The notes under the pieces are model-generated. The model saw only the letters and a list, made by a program, of their open reading frames with translations. It did not search any database and was not told the DNA's origin. From JBBQZU01 sp038207425 (GTDB taxonomy: Bacteria; Bacteroidota; Bacteroidia; Flavobacteriales_D; Cryomorphaceae), in the NCBI GenBank assembly GCA_038207425.1, contig JBBQZU010000001.1, positions 124,001 to 188,000 on the forward strand: a stretch of DNA of 64,000 nucleotides, read 5' to 3'. A program made the translations under genes and the position numbers. Shown here in pieces: positions 46,463-55,613 of the stretch (position 1 is the first letter of the stretch; each line of letters begins with the position of its first letter).

Positions 46463-47619
46463 ACTGGATAGACCAATTCATGTTCTTTTTGAAGCCTGTT
46501 GGCAATGATGTTATTACATCTGAGCCAGGTACGCTTGGGAGCTTCGTTGATATTTATACATCACAAAATGTTCCCGACCTAGAAGCAGCATCGATTGTAT
46601 TAATAGGTATAAACCCCGGCATGAACTCGGATAAGCGTTCTCAATCAGGACCTGATCTTGTGCGGAAAAAGCTCTACGGCTTGTTCTATCATGGCAATGC
46701 ACTCAAATTTGCTGATATGGGAAACCTCATTCCTGGCATTTCAGATGCTGACAACGAAGCCGCTCTTAAAGAGATAATATCACCTTTTATAAGCAGAGGG
46801 GTAGGAGTTATAATTTTGGGAGGAAATCAGGAACTTACTTTTGCAAATTACAGAGCCTACGAAGTACTTGAGACGACTGTAAATATTGCCATAATTGATG
46901 CTCAGATAGATATGGGTGAATTTCGGGAAGCATTAGGGCCTCATAATTATCTCAGTAAAATAGTTTTGTATGAGCCTAGTTTTTTATTCAATATGAGCAT
47001 ACTTGGGTATCAGAGTTACCTGAACGATCCAGAGACGCTGGCACTTGTCGAAAAGCTTTTCTTTGACGCGCACAGACTAGGGTCACTTACAGCCGATTTG
47101 CGTGATGCTGAGCCACATCTCCGAAATGCTGATATTTTGAGCATAGACATGCGGGCGATGAGAAATTCAGATGCGCCAGGTACAAACCAACCCAACGGAT
47201 TTACAGGGGAACAGATTTGTCAACTTTGCAAATATTCCGGTTTGAGCGATAAAACCACATCAATAGGGATTTATAACTATAACCCCGATGTTGACCAAAA
47301 CGGTCAAACAGCGTTATTAATAGCGGAGATGATCTGGTTCATTATTGACGGCTTCAGCCGAAGAATCAAGGAGTTTCCATTGCTTCATAAGCACGATTTT
47401 ATGGAATACAAAATCATTATGCCCAAGGGCAGCGATGAAATGGTGTTCTACAAGAGCACAAGAACAGACAAATGGTGGCTAAACGTGCCGTATGCTACAA
47501 CAACATCGGCAGGCAGACCAAGGCCATTTGTTTTACCTTGCTCATATAAAGATTACGAAAAAGCATGTGAAGGTGAAGTGCCTGATATTTTTTGGAGAAC
47601 GTATCAGAAATTGACCTAG
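46459..47619 (+). CDS. Arginase/formiminoglutamase-fold protein with lost metal ligands
   Basis: A 386-residue cytoplasmic protein with the ureohydrolase fold in the pattern VGVIILGGNQELTFANY (about 118-134), NIAIIDAQIDMGEF (about 141-154) and ADILSIDMRAMRNSDAP (about 224-240). In active arginases these read GGDH, DAHxD and SxDxDxxDP and hold two manganese ions. Here the His of GGDH is Gln, the His of DAHxD is Gln and the second Asp of SxDxD is Arg, so three of six ligands are missing. It probably is not a hydrolase despite the usual database label formimidoylglutamase. Translationally coupled to topA and located just before the T9SS operon. Confidence 0.8.
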   Translation: MNWIDQFMFFLKPVGNDVITSEPGTLGSFVDIYTSQNVPDLEAASIVLIGINPGMNSDKRSQSGPDLVRKKLYGLFYHGNALKFADMGNLIPGISDADNEAALKEIISPFISRGVGVIILGGNQELTFANYRAYEVLETTVNIAIIDAQIDMGEFREALGPHNYLSKIVLYEPSFLFNMSILGYQSYLNDPETLALVEKLFFDAHRLGSLTADLRDAEPHLRNADILSIDMRAMRNSDAPGTNQPNGFTGEQICQLCKYSGLSDKTTSIGIYNYNPDVDQNGQTALLIAEMIWFIIDGFSRRIKEFPLLHKHDFMEYKIIMPKGSDEMVFYKSTRTDKWWLNVPYATTTSAGRPRPFVLPCSYKDYEKACEGEVPDIFWRTYQKLT

Positions 47620-47680
47620 AAAATGCTGTGTCAGGAATGCAATTTAGACCACCAAGAAAATGCCGCTAACGTTAAAAATT

Positions 47681-47753
47681 TTTGCTGGTCTTGGAATTTA
47701 GTTATTTTAGCACCAAACTTGCGCTGACAACCCCTGCTTTCAGGGGCTGTTTT
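47681..47753 (+). promoter_or_regulatory. Promoter and leader hairpin of the T9SS operon
   Basis: TTTG (47681-47684) and TATTTTAG (47703-47710) are 18 bases apart, a plausible promoter with one mismatch in the -7 box. About 20 bases downstream a hairpin CCCCTG-CTTT-CAGGGG (47731-47746) with flanking ACA/TGT ends in TTTT, like an intrinsic terminator. It either ends the topA transcript or, if the promoter is real, lies in the leader and could attenuate the operon. Confidence 0.45.
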
Positions 47754-47774
47754 CGTTAGGGAAATTAACAATTC

Positions 47775-48737
47775 ATGAAGAAAATTTTCCTCCTAGGCAC
47801 TTTGATAATCAGTGCTTTATCAATGAGTGGCCAACAGGATCCACAGTTTACCCAATTCATGTATGACCGTCTTTCTGTCAATCCGGGATTCGCCGGAAGT
47901 CAGGACGCGATCTGTGCAACTTTGATTGGTAGAAGGCAATGGGCAGGATTCACAGGGCAGCCAAATACAGGCCTCCTAAATGTAAGTGCTCCGATAGCTT
48001 CTATAAAGAGCGGTGTAGGTGCTACAGTATATCTTGACGAGCTTGGGCCAATTTCTACCACAGTTTTGAGATTGTCGTATGCGTATCATCTAAAGATAAC
48101 AGGAGCAACAAAACTGGGCCTGGGAGTTTCAGCAGGTTTGATAAACAGTAATCTCAATAATAACTGGATTGCCTACAACTACAGTTCAGATGGTATAAAT
48201 CAAGGAATAGGCACTGGTGTTGGGGACAATTCCATTTCACAGTTCAGGGAAAGTGCAAGCACCTTCGATGCATCTTTCGGGGCCTATCTTTATAATCCAA
48301 AATACTACGTTGGTTTGTCAGCCACTCACTTAAATGAAGGCGACCTGTCTTCCATGAATATTACGGTATCCCGTCACCTTTATCTTATGGGCGGATACAA
48401 TTTCGAACTAACTCCTCAGTGGGTCTTAACCCCACATGTTCTTGCAAAAACTGATTTGGCGTCTACACAATTTGATGCGAATGTGACCGTTATGTACGAC
48501 AATACCATTTGGCTTGGGGTAACTTATAGGCTTGAAGACGCTATTGCTCCGATGGCAGGTTACCAATACCAGTTTCCAAATGGTAAAAGCACTCTAAAAC
48601 TCGGATATTCATACGATTTTACGTCATCACAACTTAATAAGTACAGCAGCGGCAGCCATGAGCTAATGCTCAGATACTGCATGACAATTGAGAAACCTCT
48701 ACCTAAACGCGTTTATAAAAACCCACGATTCCTCTAA
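47775..48737 (+). CDS. porP: PorP/SprF-type T9SS outer membrane protein
   Basis: A 320-residue outer membrane beta-barrel of the PorP/SprF family. The signal peptide ends near SMSGQ; the family start QDPQFTQFMYDRLSVNPGFAGS follows, then LIGRRQWAGFTGQPNTG and barrel strands to the end. PorP/SprF proteins are partners of type IX secretion; some serve as anchors for specific surface proteins such as SprB. It is the first gene of the porP-gldK-gldL-gldM-gldN group. Which subtype, PorP core or SprF accessory, cannot be decided from sequence alone. Confidence 0.9.
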   Translation: MKKIFLLGTLIISALSMSGQQDPQFTQFMYDRLSVNPGFAGSQDAICATLIGRRQWAGFTGQPNTGLLNVSAPIASIKSGVGATVYLDELGPISTTVLRLSYAYHLKITGATKLGLGVSAGLINSNLNNNWIAYNYSSDGINQGIGTGVGDNSISQFRESASTFDASFGAYLYNPKYYVGLSATHLNEGDLSSMNITVSRHLYLMGGYNFELTPQWVLTPHVLAKTDLASTQFDANVTVMYDNTIWLGVTYRLEDAIAPMAGYQYQFPNGKSTLKLGYSYDFTSSQLNKYSSGSHELMLRYCMTIEKPLPKRVYKNPRFL

Positions 48738-48817
48738 TGTATTTGAAACCTGCATTGAGAACTGTCGTATTAGAAAGCGCTGAAATGAATAAAACGAGGA
48801 TTACTAACCCGCAAGGC

Positions 48818-50167
48818 ATGAAAAAACTGCTTTTTTTATTACTGATTGCGACGTTGCTTGAAGGCTGCGCCAGTGGAGACAGAGGAGAAGTGATTGGTGT
48901 ACAACCAAGGGAAGAATGGTCTCAGTACAATCCGTATGGGATGAATTACATCCACTTCGGCAGCTACGTTATGGGGCCAGATGATCAAGACGTCCCGTAT
49001 GCACACGTCAATAATTCGAAAAGAGTTACGGTAAGTGCGTTCTACATGGACGACACAGAAATTTCTAATAACGAATACCGCCAGTTCGTTTACTGGGTGC
49101 GTGATTCAATTGCCCACAGATATCTTGGTGAAGCCGGGATTGGCGAACACGTGAGAGAGGAAGATCAATATGGAGACATTATTGATCCGCCAATCATCAA
49201 TTGGAAAGAAAAAGTAAAATGGGACGGAGAAGAAGAGCGAGAAGAACTCGCTGATATGTTCCTTCCAGAATATGAGCGTTTTTACCGCCGTAAAGAAATT
49301 GATACCCGAAAGTTGAAGTTCGAATATTATTGGGTAGATCTTCAGGCGGCTGCCAGGAAATCAGGGAAGGATCTTGATCTTTCATATACCAATACAAAAG
49401 GCCAGAATAACGCCATCAGAGGACACTCTGACAGAAGTAAATTCATAATTCGGGAAGTTATAAATGTTTATCCCGATACACTTTGCTGGGTGCATGATTA
49501 CACCTACGCATACAATGAACCATTGACAGAAATGTATTTCTGGCATCCGGCTTACGATAATTATCCAGTAGTTGGAATTACATGGAATCAGGCAAAAGCC
49601 TTTAATGTATGGAGAACAGAACTTTTAAGCACCTGGAAGTACGCCAATGGAGAGACTTTTGTTCAAAGGTTTAGGCTTCCGACTGAAATGGAGTGGGAAT
49701 TCGCTTCACGCGGCGGTATTGATAAGTCACCATATCCTTGGGGAGGTCCTTACATAAGGAATATCCTGGGTTGCCCGCTTGCAAACTTTAAGCCGCAAAG
49801 AGGTGATTATGTGGATGACGACGGTTGCCATACCGTTGACGTTAGATCTTATGAGCCCAACGGTTACGGACTGTTCTGTATGTCAGGTAACGTGGCTGAA
49901 TGGACCAACACTGCCTTTGACGAATCAGTATACGAATTTTCACACGACCTTAATTCTGAGTATCAGTATGACGCTCTTGCCGATGATCCTCCGGCGCTCA
50001 AGCGAAAAGTAGTAAGAGGAGGTTCCTGGAAAGATGTTCTTTACTACCTGCAAAATGGTACGCGCACCTTTGAATACCAGGATACAGCCAAGTGCTACAT
50101 CGGCTTCCGCTCAGTAATGAGTTATTTGGGCCGCGGTAAAACGGGCAATCCAACCGACTGGAATTAA
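48818..50167 (+). CDS. gldK: T9SS ring lipoprotein GldK/PorK
   Basis: A 449-residue lipoprotein with a formylglycine-generating-enzyme-like fold. The frame is open from 48737, but ATG at 48818 starts the lipoprotein signal MKKLLFLLLIATLLEGC (Cys17); an ATG at 48785 is also possible. Domain signatures are YVMGPDDQDVPYAHVNNSKRV, FYMDDTEISNNEYRQFV, FRLPTEMEWEFASRGG, GLFCMSGNVAEWTNTAFDE and VVRGGSWKDV. GldK forms the periplasmic/outer membrane ring with GldN around the T9SS. Followed by gldL after 43 bases. Confidence 0.95.
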   Translation: MKKLLFLLLIATLLEGCASGDRGEVIGVQPREEWSQYNPYGMNYIHFGSYVMGPDDQDVPYAHVNNSKRVTVSAFYMDDTEISNNEYRQFVYWVRDSIAHRYLGEAGIGEHVREEDQYGDIIDPPIINWKEKVKWDGEEEREELADMFLPEYERFYRRKEIDTRKLKFEYYWVDLQAAARKSGKDLDLSYTNTKGQNNAIRGHSDRSKFIIREVINVYPDTLCWVHDYTYAYNEPLTEMYFWHPAYDNYPVVGITWNQAKAFNVWRTELLSTWKYANGETFVQRFRLPTEMEWEFASRGGIDKSPYPWGGPYIRNILGCPLANFKPQRGDYVDDDGCHTVDVRSYEPNGYGLFCMSGNVAEWTNTAFDESVYEFSHDLNSEYQYDALADDPPALKRKVVRGGSWKDVLYYLQNGTRTFEYQDTAKCYIGFRSVMSYLGRGKTGNPTDWN

Positions 50168-50210
50168 GAAGTCCGAAATCTCAATTATTTAAAACTAAAA
50201 GCAAGGAAGA

Positions 50211-50993
50211 ATGAAACCAGGGAGTAAATCATGGAAAAAATTTATGGCCAAGTTATACGGTATTGGAGCTGCCGTAGTAATCATTGGTGCACTTTTTAAA
50301 ATTCAACACTGGCCTTTTGCTGGTGAACTTTTGATCGTTGGTCTGAGTACAGAAGCAGTTATTTTCTTCTTCTCAGCATTCGAACCAATACATGAGGAAA
50401 TTGACTGGACTCTTGTCTATCCTGAACTTCGTACAGGTGAGCCCGCAAAAAGCCTTATTGGTGGTGAAGACGATGTATCGATTACAGAGCAGCTCGACCA
50501 AATGCTTGAAGAAGCTAAGATAGAACCCGAACTTATCGCGAGTTTAGGCGATGGTTTAAGGTCCCTAAGCACTCAGGCATCGCAGCTTTCCAAAATTACA
50601 GATGCATCAGTTGCGACCAACGAGTATACTACTACGCTTCTTGGTGCTGCTGAAAAAGTTGGTAAACTATCAGATACCTATGAACAGGCATCAGAAGCCC
50701 TTACAGGCCTTACATCACAATCTGAAGCAGGAAATGCCGCTGGCGAGAACCTTCAGAGAATGAGCAATAATCTTTCACAGCTTAATATTATGTATGAGTC
50801 ACAGTTGAAAGAACTTCAAACGTCTTCGCAGTTGTATTCAGGTATTACTGAGCTTATGAAGAATCTTAATGATTCAGTGGATGATACCCGCAAATACAAG
50901 GAGAATATTGCTGAATTGGCTAAGAATCTTTCATCACTCAATACAGTGTACGGCAATATGCTGAACGCTATGAGTATACCAGCCGGCCGCTAA
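50211..50993 (+). CDS. gldL: T9SS motor protein GldL/PorL
   Basis: A 260-residue inner membrane protein. Two membrane spans are seen (about 15-33 and 39-57), LYGIGAAVVIIGALFKIQHW and GELLIVGLSTEAVIFFFSAF, with the charged residues Lys30 and Glu48 inside them. GldL5GldM2 forms the proton-driven rotary motor that powers gliding and type IX secretion, and a glutamate in the second span is important in Flavobacterium johnsoniae. The cytoplasmic tail is a long helix-rich region. Lies between gldK and gldM. Confidence 0.95.
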   Translation: MKPGSKSWKKFMAKLYGIGAAVVIIGALFKIQHWPFAGELLIVGLSTEAVIFFFSAFEPIHEEIDWTLVYPELRTGEPAKSLIGGEDDVSITEQLDQMLEEAKIEPELIASLGDGLRSLSTQASQLSKITDASVATNEYTTTLLGAAEKVGKLSDTYEQASEALTGLTSQSEAGNAAGENLQRMSNNLSQLNIMYESQLKELQTSSQLYSGITELMKNLNDSVDDTRKYKENIAELAKNLSSLNTVYGNMLNAMSIPAGR

Positions 50994-51038
50994 TTGGGCT
51001 TGATTATTCAAATAATAAAGTCAAATTGTAAGTAAATA

Positions 51039-52724
51039 ATGGCAGGAGGTAAAGAAACACCAAGGCAGAAGATGATCGGTATGATGTACCTAGTACTTAC
51101 CGCACTTCTAGCATTGAATGTATCGAAAGAGATTCTCGATGCGTTTGTTACTATCAATAGTGGTTTGGAAACTACCAAAGTCACTCTTGATAGGAAACTG
51201 AATCAACAATATGCTGCCTTCGAAGCTTCGTATATTGAGAATTCAGCTAAATATGGTACGGCATGGACGGAAGCTCAAAAGCTTCGTACAGCAGCAAATG
51301 AACTGGTTGTGCATATTGACCGCATTAAAGCCAAGACTATTGCTGATACCGAAGGTCTTACAATGGAAGAAGTTTTAGGGCAAGAACGCGATGGAGTTGA
51401 TACTGTACTCAACTTGCGTTTTGTAAAGAATAAGGATAATTATGATGTGAATACATTGATCATGATTGGCCCTGAACCCGCACGACCTAGAGATGATGCC
51501 AATGCAGATGGAAATAACTATCGCGCTGCTGTCCTAAAACAGAAAATGGAAGCATACCGTGAAAGTTTGAAGGAAATGTTGAATTCAGATCCGCACTTGT
51601 CGCGTGCAGTAGATAGTTTGTTTACGTTTCCAGAGAAAATACGTGATGCATCAGGCACATTTCAGAATTGGGAATCACTCAATTTCTATCACGTACCACT
51701 TGCCGCTACAATAACTATATTGTCGAAGTTACAGTCTGATGTGCGCAATACTGAGTCTGACGTATTGAGCTATCTTTTTGCTGATGTTGATCGCGCTTCT
51801 TTCAAGTTCACACAATTGGTTCCGATTGTACTTCCTGAAAAGACTTATGTACTCCAGGGGGATTCATTCCGCGCTAAAGTGTTCCTGGCAGCTTATGATA
51901 GTACCAACATGCCTGATATTTTTATTGGTTCTGAGGGTGCAAAGGTTGACCCTAAGACAAATGAATTGCCAGGTGATAAAGGTCGCAAGGTTAAAAGCGG
52001 ATCAGATGGTTTAGGTAAACTAAGCCTTCCTGCCAATGCAATTGGCGATAAGAATTGGGAAGGGGTAATCAAATTCAGAAACCCTACGGGTGGCGGATAT
52101 ACTCCTTATCCGTATAAAATCACCTATGAAGTTGCTAAACCTGCTCTGGTTGTTTCACCTATCAAGATGAATGTGCTTTATCGCGGTATTGAGAATCCTG
52201 TAGCGATCTCTGTTCCTGGCATTGCACAAGATGATTTAAGGGCTACGATCAACAATGGTACGCTCGTAAAGCAATCGGATGGTACTTATATCGCCAAAGA
52301 TATTAAAACAGGCACGAAAGCGACTGTCTCAGTATCCGCTGAAATTGACGGTAAGGTAAAGCCAATGGGTACTTTTGAATTCAGGGTGAAGTCAGTTCCT
52401 GACCCAGTAGCTAAATTTGCTGGTAAAGGCCCCTCTGACGCTACCGCGCAAGCTTCAGAACTAACTGCTGCCCTTGGGGTTGTAGCCGATCTACCCGATT
52501 TTGAGTTCGACTTGAAATATCCTGTAAAATCTTTTGACCTGACTGTTATTATGGGAGGTAACGTTAAAACTTTAGCTTCCAACAGCAATAAACTTACTGA
52601 CGAGCAGCGAGAGCTACTTAAGCAGGTTAGGAGAAATCAAACAGTGATCATTGAGAGCATCAGGGCAACAGCACCTGACGGATCAATCAGAAAACTGGGA
52701 AGTATAAACCTGCGTGTGATATAA
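51039..52724 (+). CDS. gldM: T9SS motor/stator protein GldM/PorM
   Basis: A 561-residue protein with one N-terminal membrane span (MMYLVLTALLALNVSKEI, about 15-32) and a long periplasmic part of four domains that reaches the GldK/GldN ring. Typical opening MAGGKETPRQKMIGMMYLVLTA, then ILDAFVTINSGLETT, and C-terminal domain pieces VLYRGIENPVAISVPG and DFEFDLKYPVKSFDLTV. Length is close to other GldM proteins. The stop is five bases before gldN. Confidence 0.96.
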   Translation: MAGGKETPRQKMIGMMYLVLTALLALNVSKEILDAFVTINSGLETTKVTLDRKLNQQYAAFEASYIENSAKYGTAWTEAQKLRTAANELVVHIDRIKAKTIADTEGLTMEEVLGQERDGVDTVLNLRFVKNKDNYDVNTLIMIGPEPARPRDDANADGNNYRAAVLKQKMEAYRESLKEMLNSDPHLSRAVDSLFTFPEKIRDASGTFQNWESLNFYHVPLAATITILSKLQSDVRNTESDVLSYLFADVDRASFKFTQLVPIVLPEKTYVLQGDSFRAKVFLAAYDSTNMPDIFIGSEGAKVDPKTNELPGDKGRKVKSGSDGLGKLSLPANAIGDKNWEGVIKFRNPTGGGYTPYPYKITYEVAKPALVVSPIKMNVLYRGIENPVAISVPGIAQDDLRATINNGTLVKQSDGTYIAKDIKTGTKATVSVSAEIDGKVKPMGTFEFRVKSVPDPVAKFAGKGPSDATAQASELTAALGVVADLPDFEFDLKYPVKSFDLTVIMGGNVKTLASNSNKLTDEQRELLKQVRRNQTVIIESIRATAPDGSIRKLGSINLRVI

Positions 52725-52729
52725 CACCT

Positions 52730-53593
52730 ATGCCTATGAAATCGCTCATAAAAATTGTATCCGGTTGTACCATTTTGCTGGCTTCGACCACGCAATTTTC
52801 TCTGGCCCAAACTGTACTGGATGGTGCTTGGATAAAGGAACACAACAAGACAAAGAAAGTAGTTCAGTACCCTTTTATCCGGGAAGCTGATGTAATGTGG
52901 GCAAGAAGGATTTGGCAGGATATTGACCTGCGAGAGAAGATGAACCTTCCGCTATATTATCCTCTCGAGGAGTCAAGCGGTATGAAAAGTCTTTTTGAAG
53001 TGATTCGAACTGCATTGCTGGACGAAGGTTCTATAACAGCCTACAGCTCTGGTGTAACTGGCCTCGAAGATGATTTCAGAGTTGCTCTTATGAGAAATGA
53101 CGTTAAAGGAATTCTTGAGCGTCAGGATACTTCTTCTACTCAGGACCCAGACACCGGTGAAATGGTAGAAGTGATTCAAACTATTAAAATCAATAGTGAG
53201 GATATTACACGATACCGCATCAAGGAAGATTGGTTTTTTGATAAGCAGAGATCTGAAAGATACATGCGAATCATTGGTATTGCTCCGCTTAAAGAGCGTA
53301 TATCTGATGACGGTGAACCGACTGGAGCTTACGAAGTGCTTTTCTGGCTATATTTTCCTGAGTGTAGATATGTTTTTGCAAACTGGGATTCTTTCAATAG
53401 ATTTAATGATTCGGAACGCAGATCTTTTGACGATCTCTTCCAGAAGCGTATGTTCTCAGCACTTATTGTAAAAGAATCAAACGTGTACAATAGAAAGATT
53501 GATGATGTATATGCGGGACTGGATGCGCTTATGCAGGCTGAAGAAATCAAAGAAAAATTGTTCAATTTGGAACACGATCTTTGGGACTTCTGA
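52730..53593 (+). CDS. gldN: T9SS ring protein GldN/PorN
   Basis: A 287-residue exported protein with signal peptide ending near SLAQ. Family features: DADVMWARRIWQDIDLREKMNLPLYYP-like segment (ADVMWARRIWQDIDLREKMN), IKEDWFFDKQRSERYMRIIGI, VLFWLYFPECRYVFANWD and SFDDLFQKRMFSALIVKESNVYNR. GldN associates with GldK in the large T9SS ring. An ATG two codons downstream is an alternative start. Last gene of the operon, closed by a strong terminator. Confidence 0.95.
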   Translation: MPMKSLIKIVSGCTILLASTTQFSLAQTVLDGAWIKEHNKTKKVVQYPFIREADVMWARRIWQDIDLREKMNLPLYYPLEESSGMKSLFEVIRTALLDEGSITAYSSGVTGLEDDFRVALMRNDVKGILERQDTSSTQDPDTGEMVEVIQTIKINSEDITRYRIKEDWFFDKQRSERYMRIIGIAPLKERISDDGEPTGAYEVLFWLYFPECRYVFANWDSFNRFNDSERRSFDDLFQKRMFSALIVKESNVYNRKIDDVYAGLDALMQAEEIKEKLFNLEHDLWDF

Positions 53594-53614
53594 TCAGTCC
53601 TATTTGAATACTCT

Positions 53615-53648
53615 GCAAAAAGCACCCTATCTTTGGGGTGCTTTTTGC
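53615..53648 (+). terminator. Terminator after gldN
   Basis: A 13-base perfect stem GCAAAAAGCACCC / GGGTGCTTTTTGC with a loop of eight bases, containing a run of five T in the right arm. It separates the T9SS operon from the ABC-F gene. Confidence 0.88.
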
Positions 53649-53673
53649 TTTATACACACAATTAAACATCTTC

Positions 53674-55584
53674 ATGCTCAAATTAGACCAGTTATCACTG
53701 GAATTTGCGGATCGCTTTCTCTTTAAAGAAATTAATGTATTCATCGGTACCAGTGATAAGGTAGGCCTTGTCGGTAAAAATGGAGCCGGCAAATCAACCA
53801 TGCTAAAGGTAATGCTTGGAATGCAGTTGCCTACTTCTGGTATGGTCATCAAACCGAAAGAATACTCCATCGGCTATCTGCCACAAGATTTGGATTTCGA
53901 ATCTTCCCTTACTGTGAGAAATGAGGTAAAAGCCGCGTTTGCTGTTACGCTAGCTCTCGAAAGGAGAATGGATGAGATAGGCCATCAACTTGCAGAAAGA
54001 ACTGATTATGAAAGCCAGGTGTATCTGAATCTGGCTGAAGAACTAAATAGAATTTCTACACAACTTGGTTTGTATGATCTTGACAGCCAAGATGAACAGG
54101 TGGAGCGTGTGCTAATGGGACTAGGTTTTTCAAGAGAAGAGCTCGAAAAACCAGTGAAGACTTTTAGCGGTGGTTGGAAAATGCGAATGGCTTTGGCTAA
54201 AATCCTGCTCCAAAAACCAGATTTGGTACTGCTTGATGAGCCAACAAATCACTTGGATATAGAGTCGGTTCAGTGGCTTGAGTCTTACTTGAAAACATAT
54301 CCCGGCGCAGTTGTATTAATATCGCACGACAGGGTTTTTCTTGATATGGTTACTAACAGAACTATTGAGTTGGTTAATTCCAAAGCGTATGACTACCCTG
54401 CGGCTTACTCAAGATTTGTTGAGCTTCGAGAAGAGGTGATTCAACAACAAAGAGAGGCCCGCAAAAATCAGGACAGGGAGATTAAACAAACTGAGGCACT
54501 TATAAATAAATTTCGCGCTAAAGCGAGCAAAGCAACATTTGCGCAAAGTCTTATCAAGAAACTTGATAGGATGGACATTATCGAAGTGGATGATGCGGAG
54601 AGTGCCCAACTCCATTTCAGATTTAGGCCTGCTCCTCGATCAGGAAAGGTAGTCGTACATGGACAAGAACTATCAAAGCACTACGGACCAAAAAAGGTTT
54701 TTGCAGGTTTGGATTTTGAGATAGTACGTGGAGCTAAAGTGGCTTTGGTAGGCAAGAATGGTGTGGGTAAAACCACACTCACCAAGGTGATTGCTGGGCT
54801 TACACCATATGAAGGCGATTGTGAGCTTGGGCATCAGGTGGATCTTGGATACTACAGCCAGAACCAAAGCGAAGAATTGCCCGGGAATCTCACGGTACTG
54901 GAAGTAATAGACAACGAAGCTACGGGGGAGTACCGAAAAGGAGTTAGAAATCTGCTCGGTGCTTTCATGTTTCATGGTGATGACGTTTACAAGCAGGTGA
55001 AGGTGTTAAGTGGAGGCGAGAAGGCTCGCCTTGCATTATGCAAGTTGCTGCTTCACCCTTATAATTTCCTCATATTAGATGAGCCTACCAATCACCTCGA
55101 CATGCGCTCAAAAGATGTTTTAAAAGAAGCCCTGTTGCAGTTTGACGGAACGTTGCTCGTAGTATCTCACGACCGGGATTTTTTGACTGATCTGTCAAAT
55201 CAGGTAATGGAAATTAAAGATGGGCGTATGTCAGTTTTCCCTGGCACAGTTGCTGAGTTTCTTGAAAGGAAGAAGGCGGATTCCATTAAAGCATTTGAAT
55301 ACATCAAGCGCAGTGAAAACACGAAAAATGGCATTAACGGCACTGATTCGTCAGAGGAGAAAGAAAAATGGCAATTATCTAAAAGACTTTCGTCATTAGA
55401 GAAAGAAATTGAGAGAATTGAAAATCAGCTAAATGATGAAACGAATCAATATCAAGATATGGAGGCTTTAAATCCAAACCTGCTCAAAAATCACCACCTA
55501 AAGTTGGCTCAATTGGAAAAGAAACTTACTGGTAAAATGCAGGAATGGGAAGAGCTGGCGGCCCGATTGGAATCAGTCAAATAA
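53674..55584 (+). CDS. ABC-F family ATPase (ribosome-associated type)
   Basis: A 636-residue cytoplasmic protein with two ABC domains and no membrane span. Walker A motifs are GKNGAGKSTM and GKNGVGKTTL; signatures are FSGGWKMRMALAK and LSGGEKARLALCK; Walker B regions end in LLDEPTNHLD and ILDEPTNHLD. A linker rich in charged residues lies between them (QQQREARKNQDREIKQTEAL) and the C-terminus is a coiled coil (SLEKEIERIENQL). ATG at 53674 is chosen because it begins the first ABC strand MLKLDQLSLEF. This is the Uup/YdiF-like group of translation factors. The exact paralogue cannot be named. Confidence 0.92.
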   Translation: MLKLDQLSLEFADRFLFKEINVFIGTSDKVGLVGKNGAGKSTMLKVMLGMQLPTSGMVIKPKEYSIGYLPQDLDFESSLTVRNEVKAAFAVTLALERRMDEIGHQLAERTDYESQVYLNLAEELNRISTQLGLYDLDSQDEQVERVLMGLGFSREELEKPVKTFSGGWKMRMALAKILLQKPDLVLLDEPTNHLDIESVQWLESYLKTYPGAVVLISHDRVFLDMVTNRTIELVNSKAYDYPAAYSRFVELREEVIQQQREARKNQDREIKQTEALINKFRAKASKATFAQSLIKKLDRMDIIEVDDAESAQLHFRFRPAPRSGKVVVHGQELSKHYGPKKVFAGLDFEIVRGAKVALVGKNGVGKTTLTKVIAGLTPYEGDCELGHQVDLGYYSQNQSEELPGNLTVLEVIDNEATGEYRKGVRNLLGAFMFHGDDVYKQVKVLSGGEKARLALCKLLLHPYNFLILDEPTNHLDMRSKDVLKEALLQFDGTLLVVSHDRDFLTDLSNQVMEIKDGRMSVFPGTVAEFLERKKADSIKAFEYIKRSENTKNGINGTDSSEEKEKWQLSKRLSSLEKEIERIENQLNDETNQYQDMEALNPNLLKNHHLKLAQLEKKLTGKMQEWEELAARLESVK

Positions 55585-55613
55585 ATGTACCCGTCGAAAA
55601 TGAAGGAATTGAC

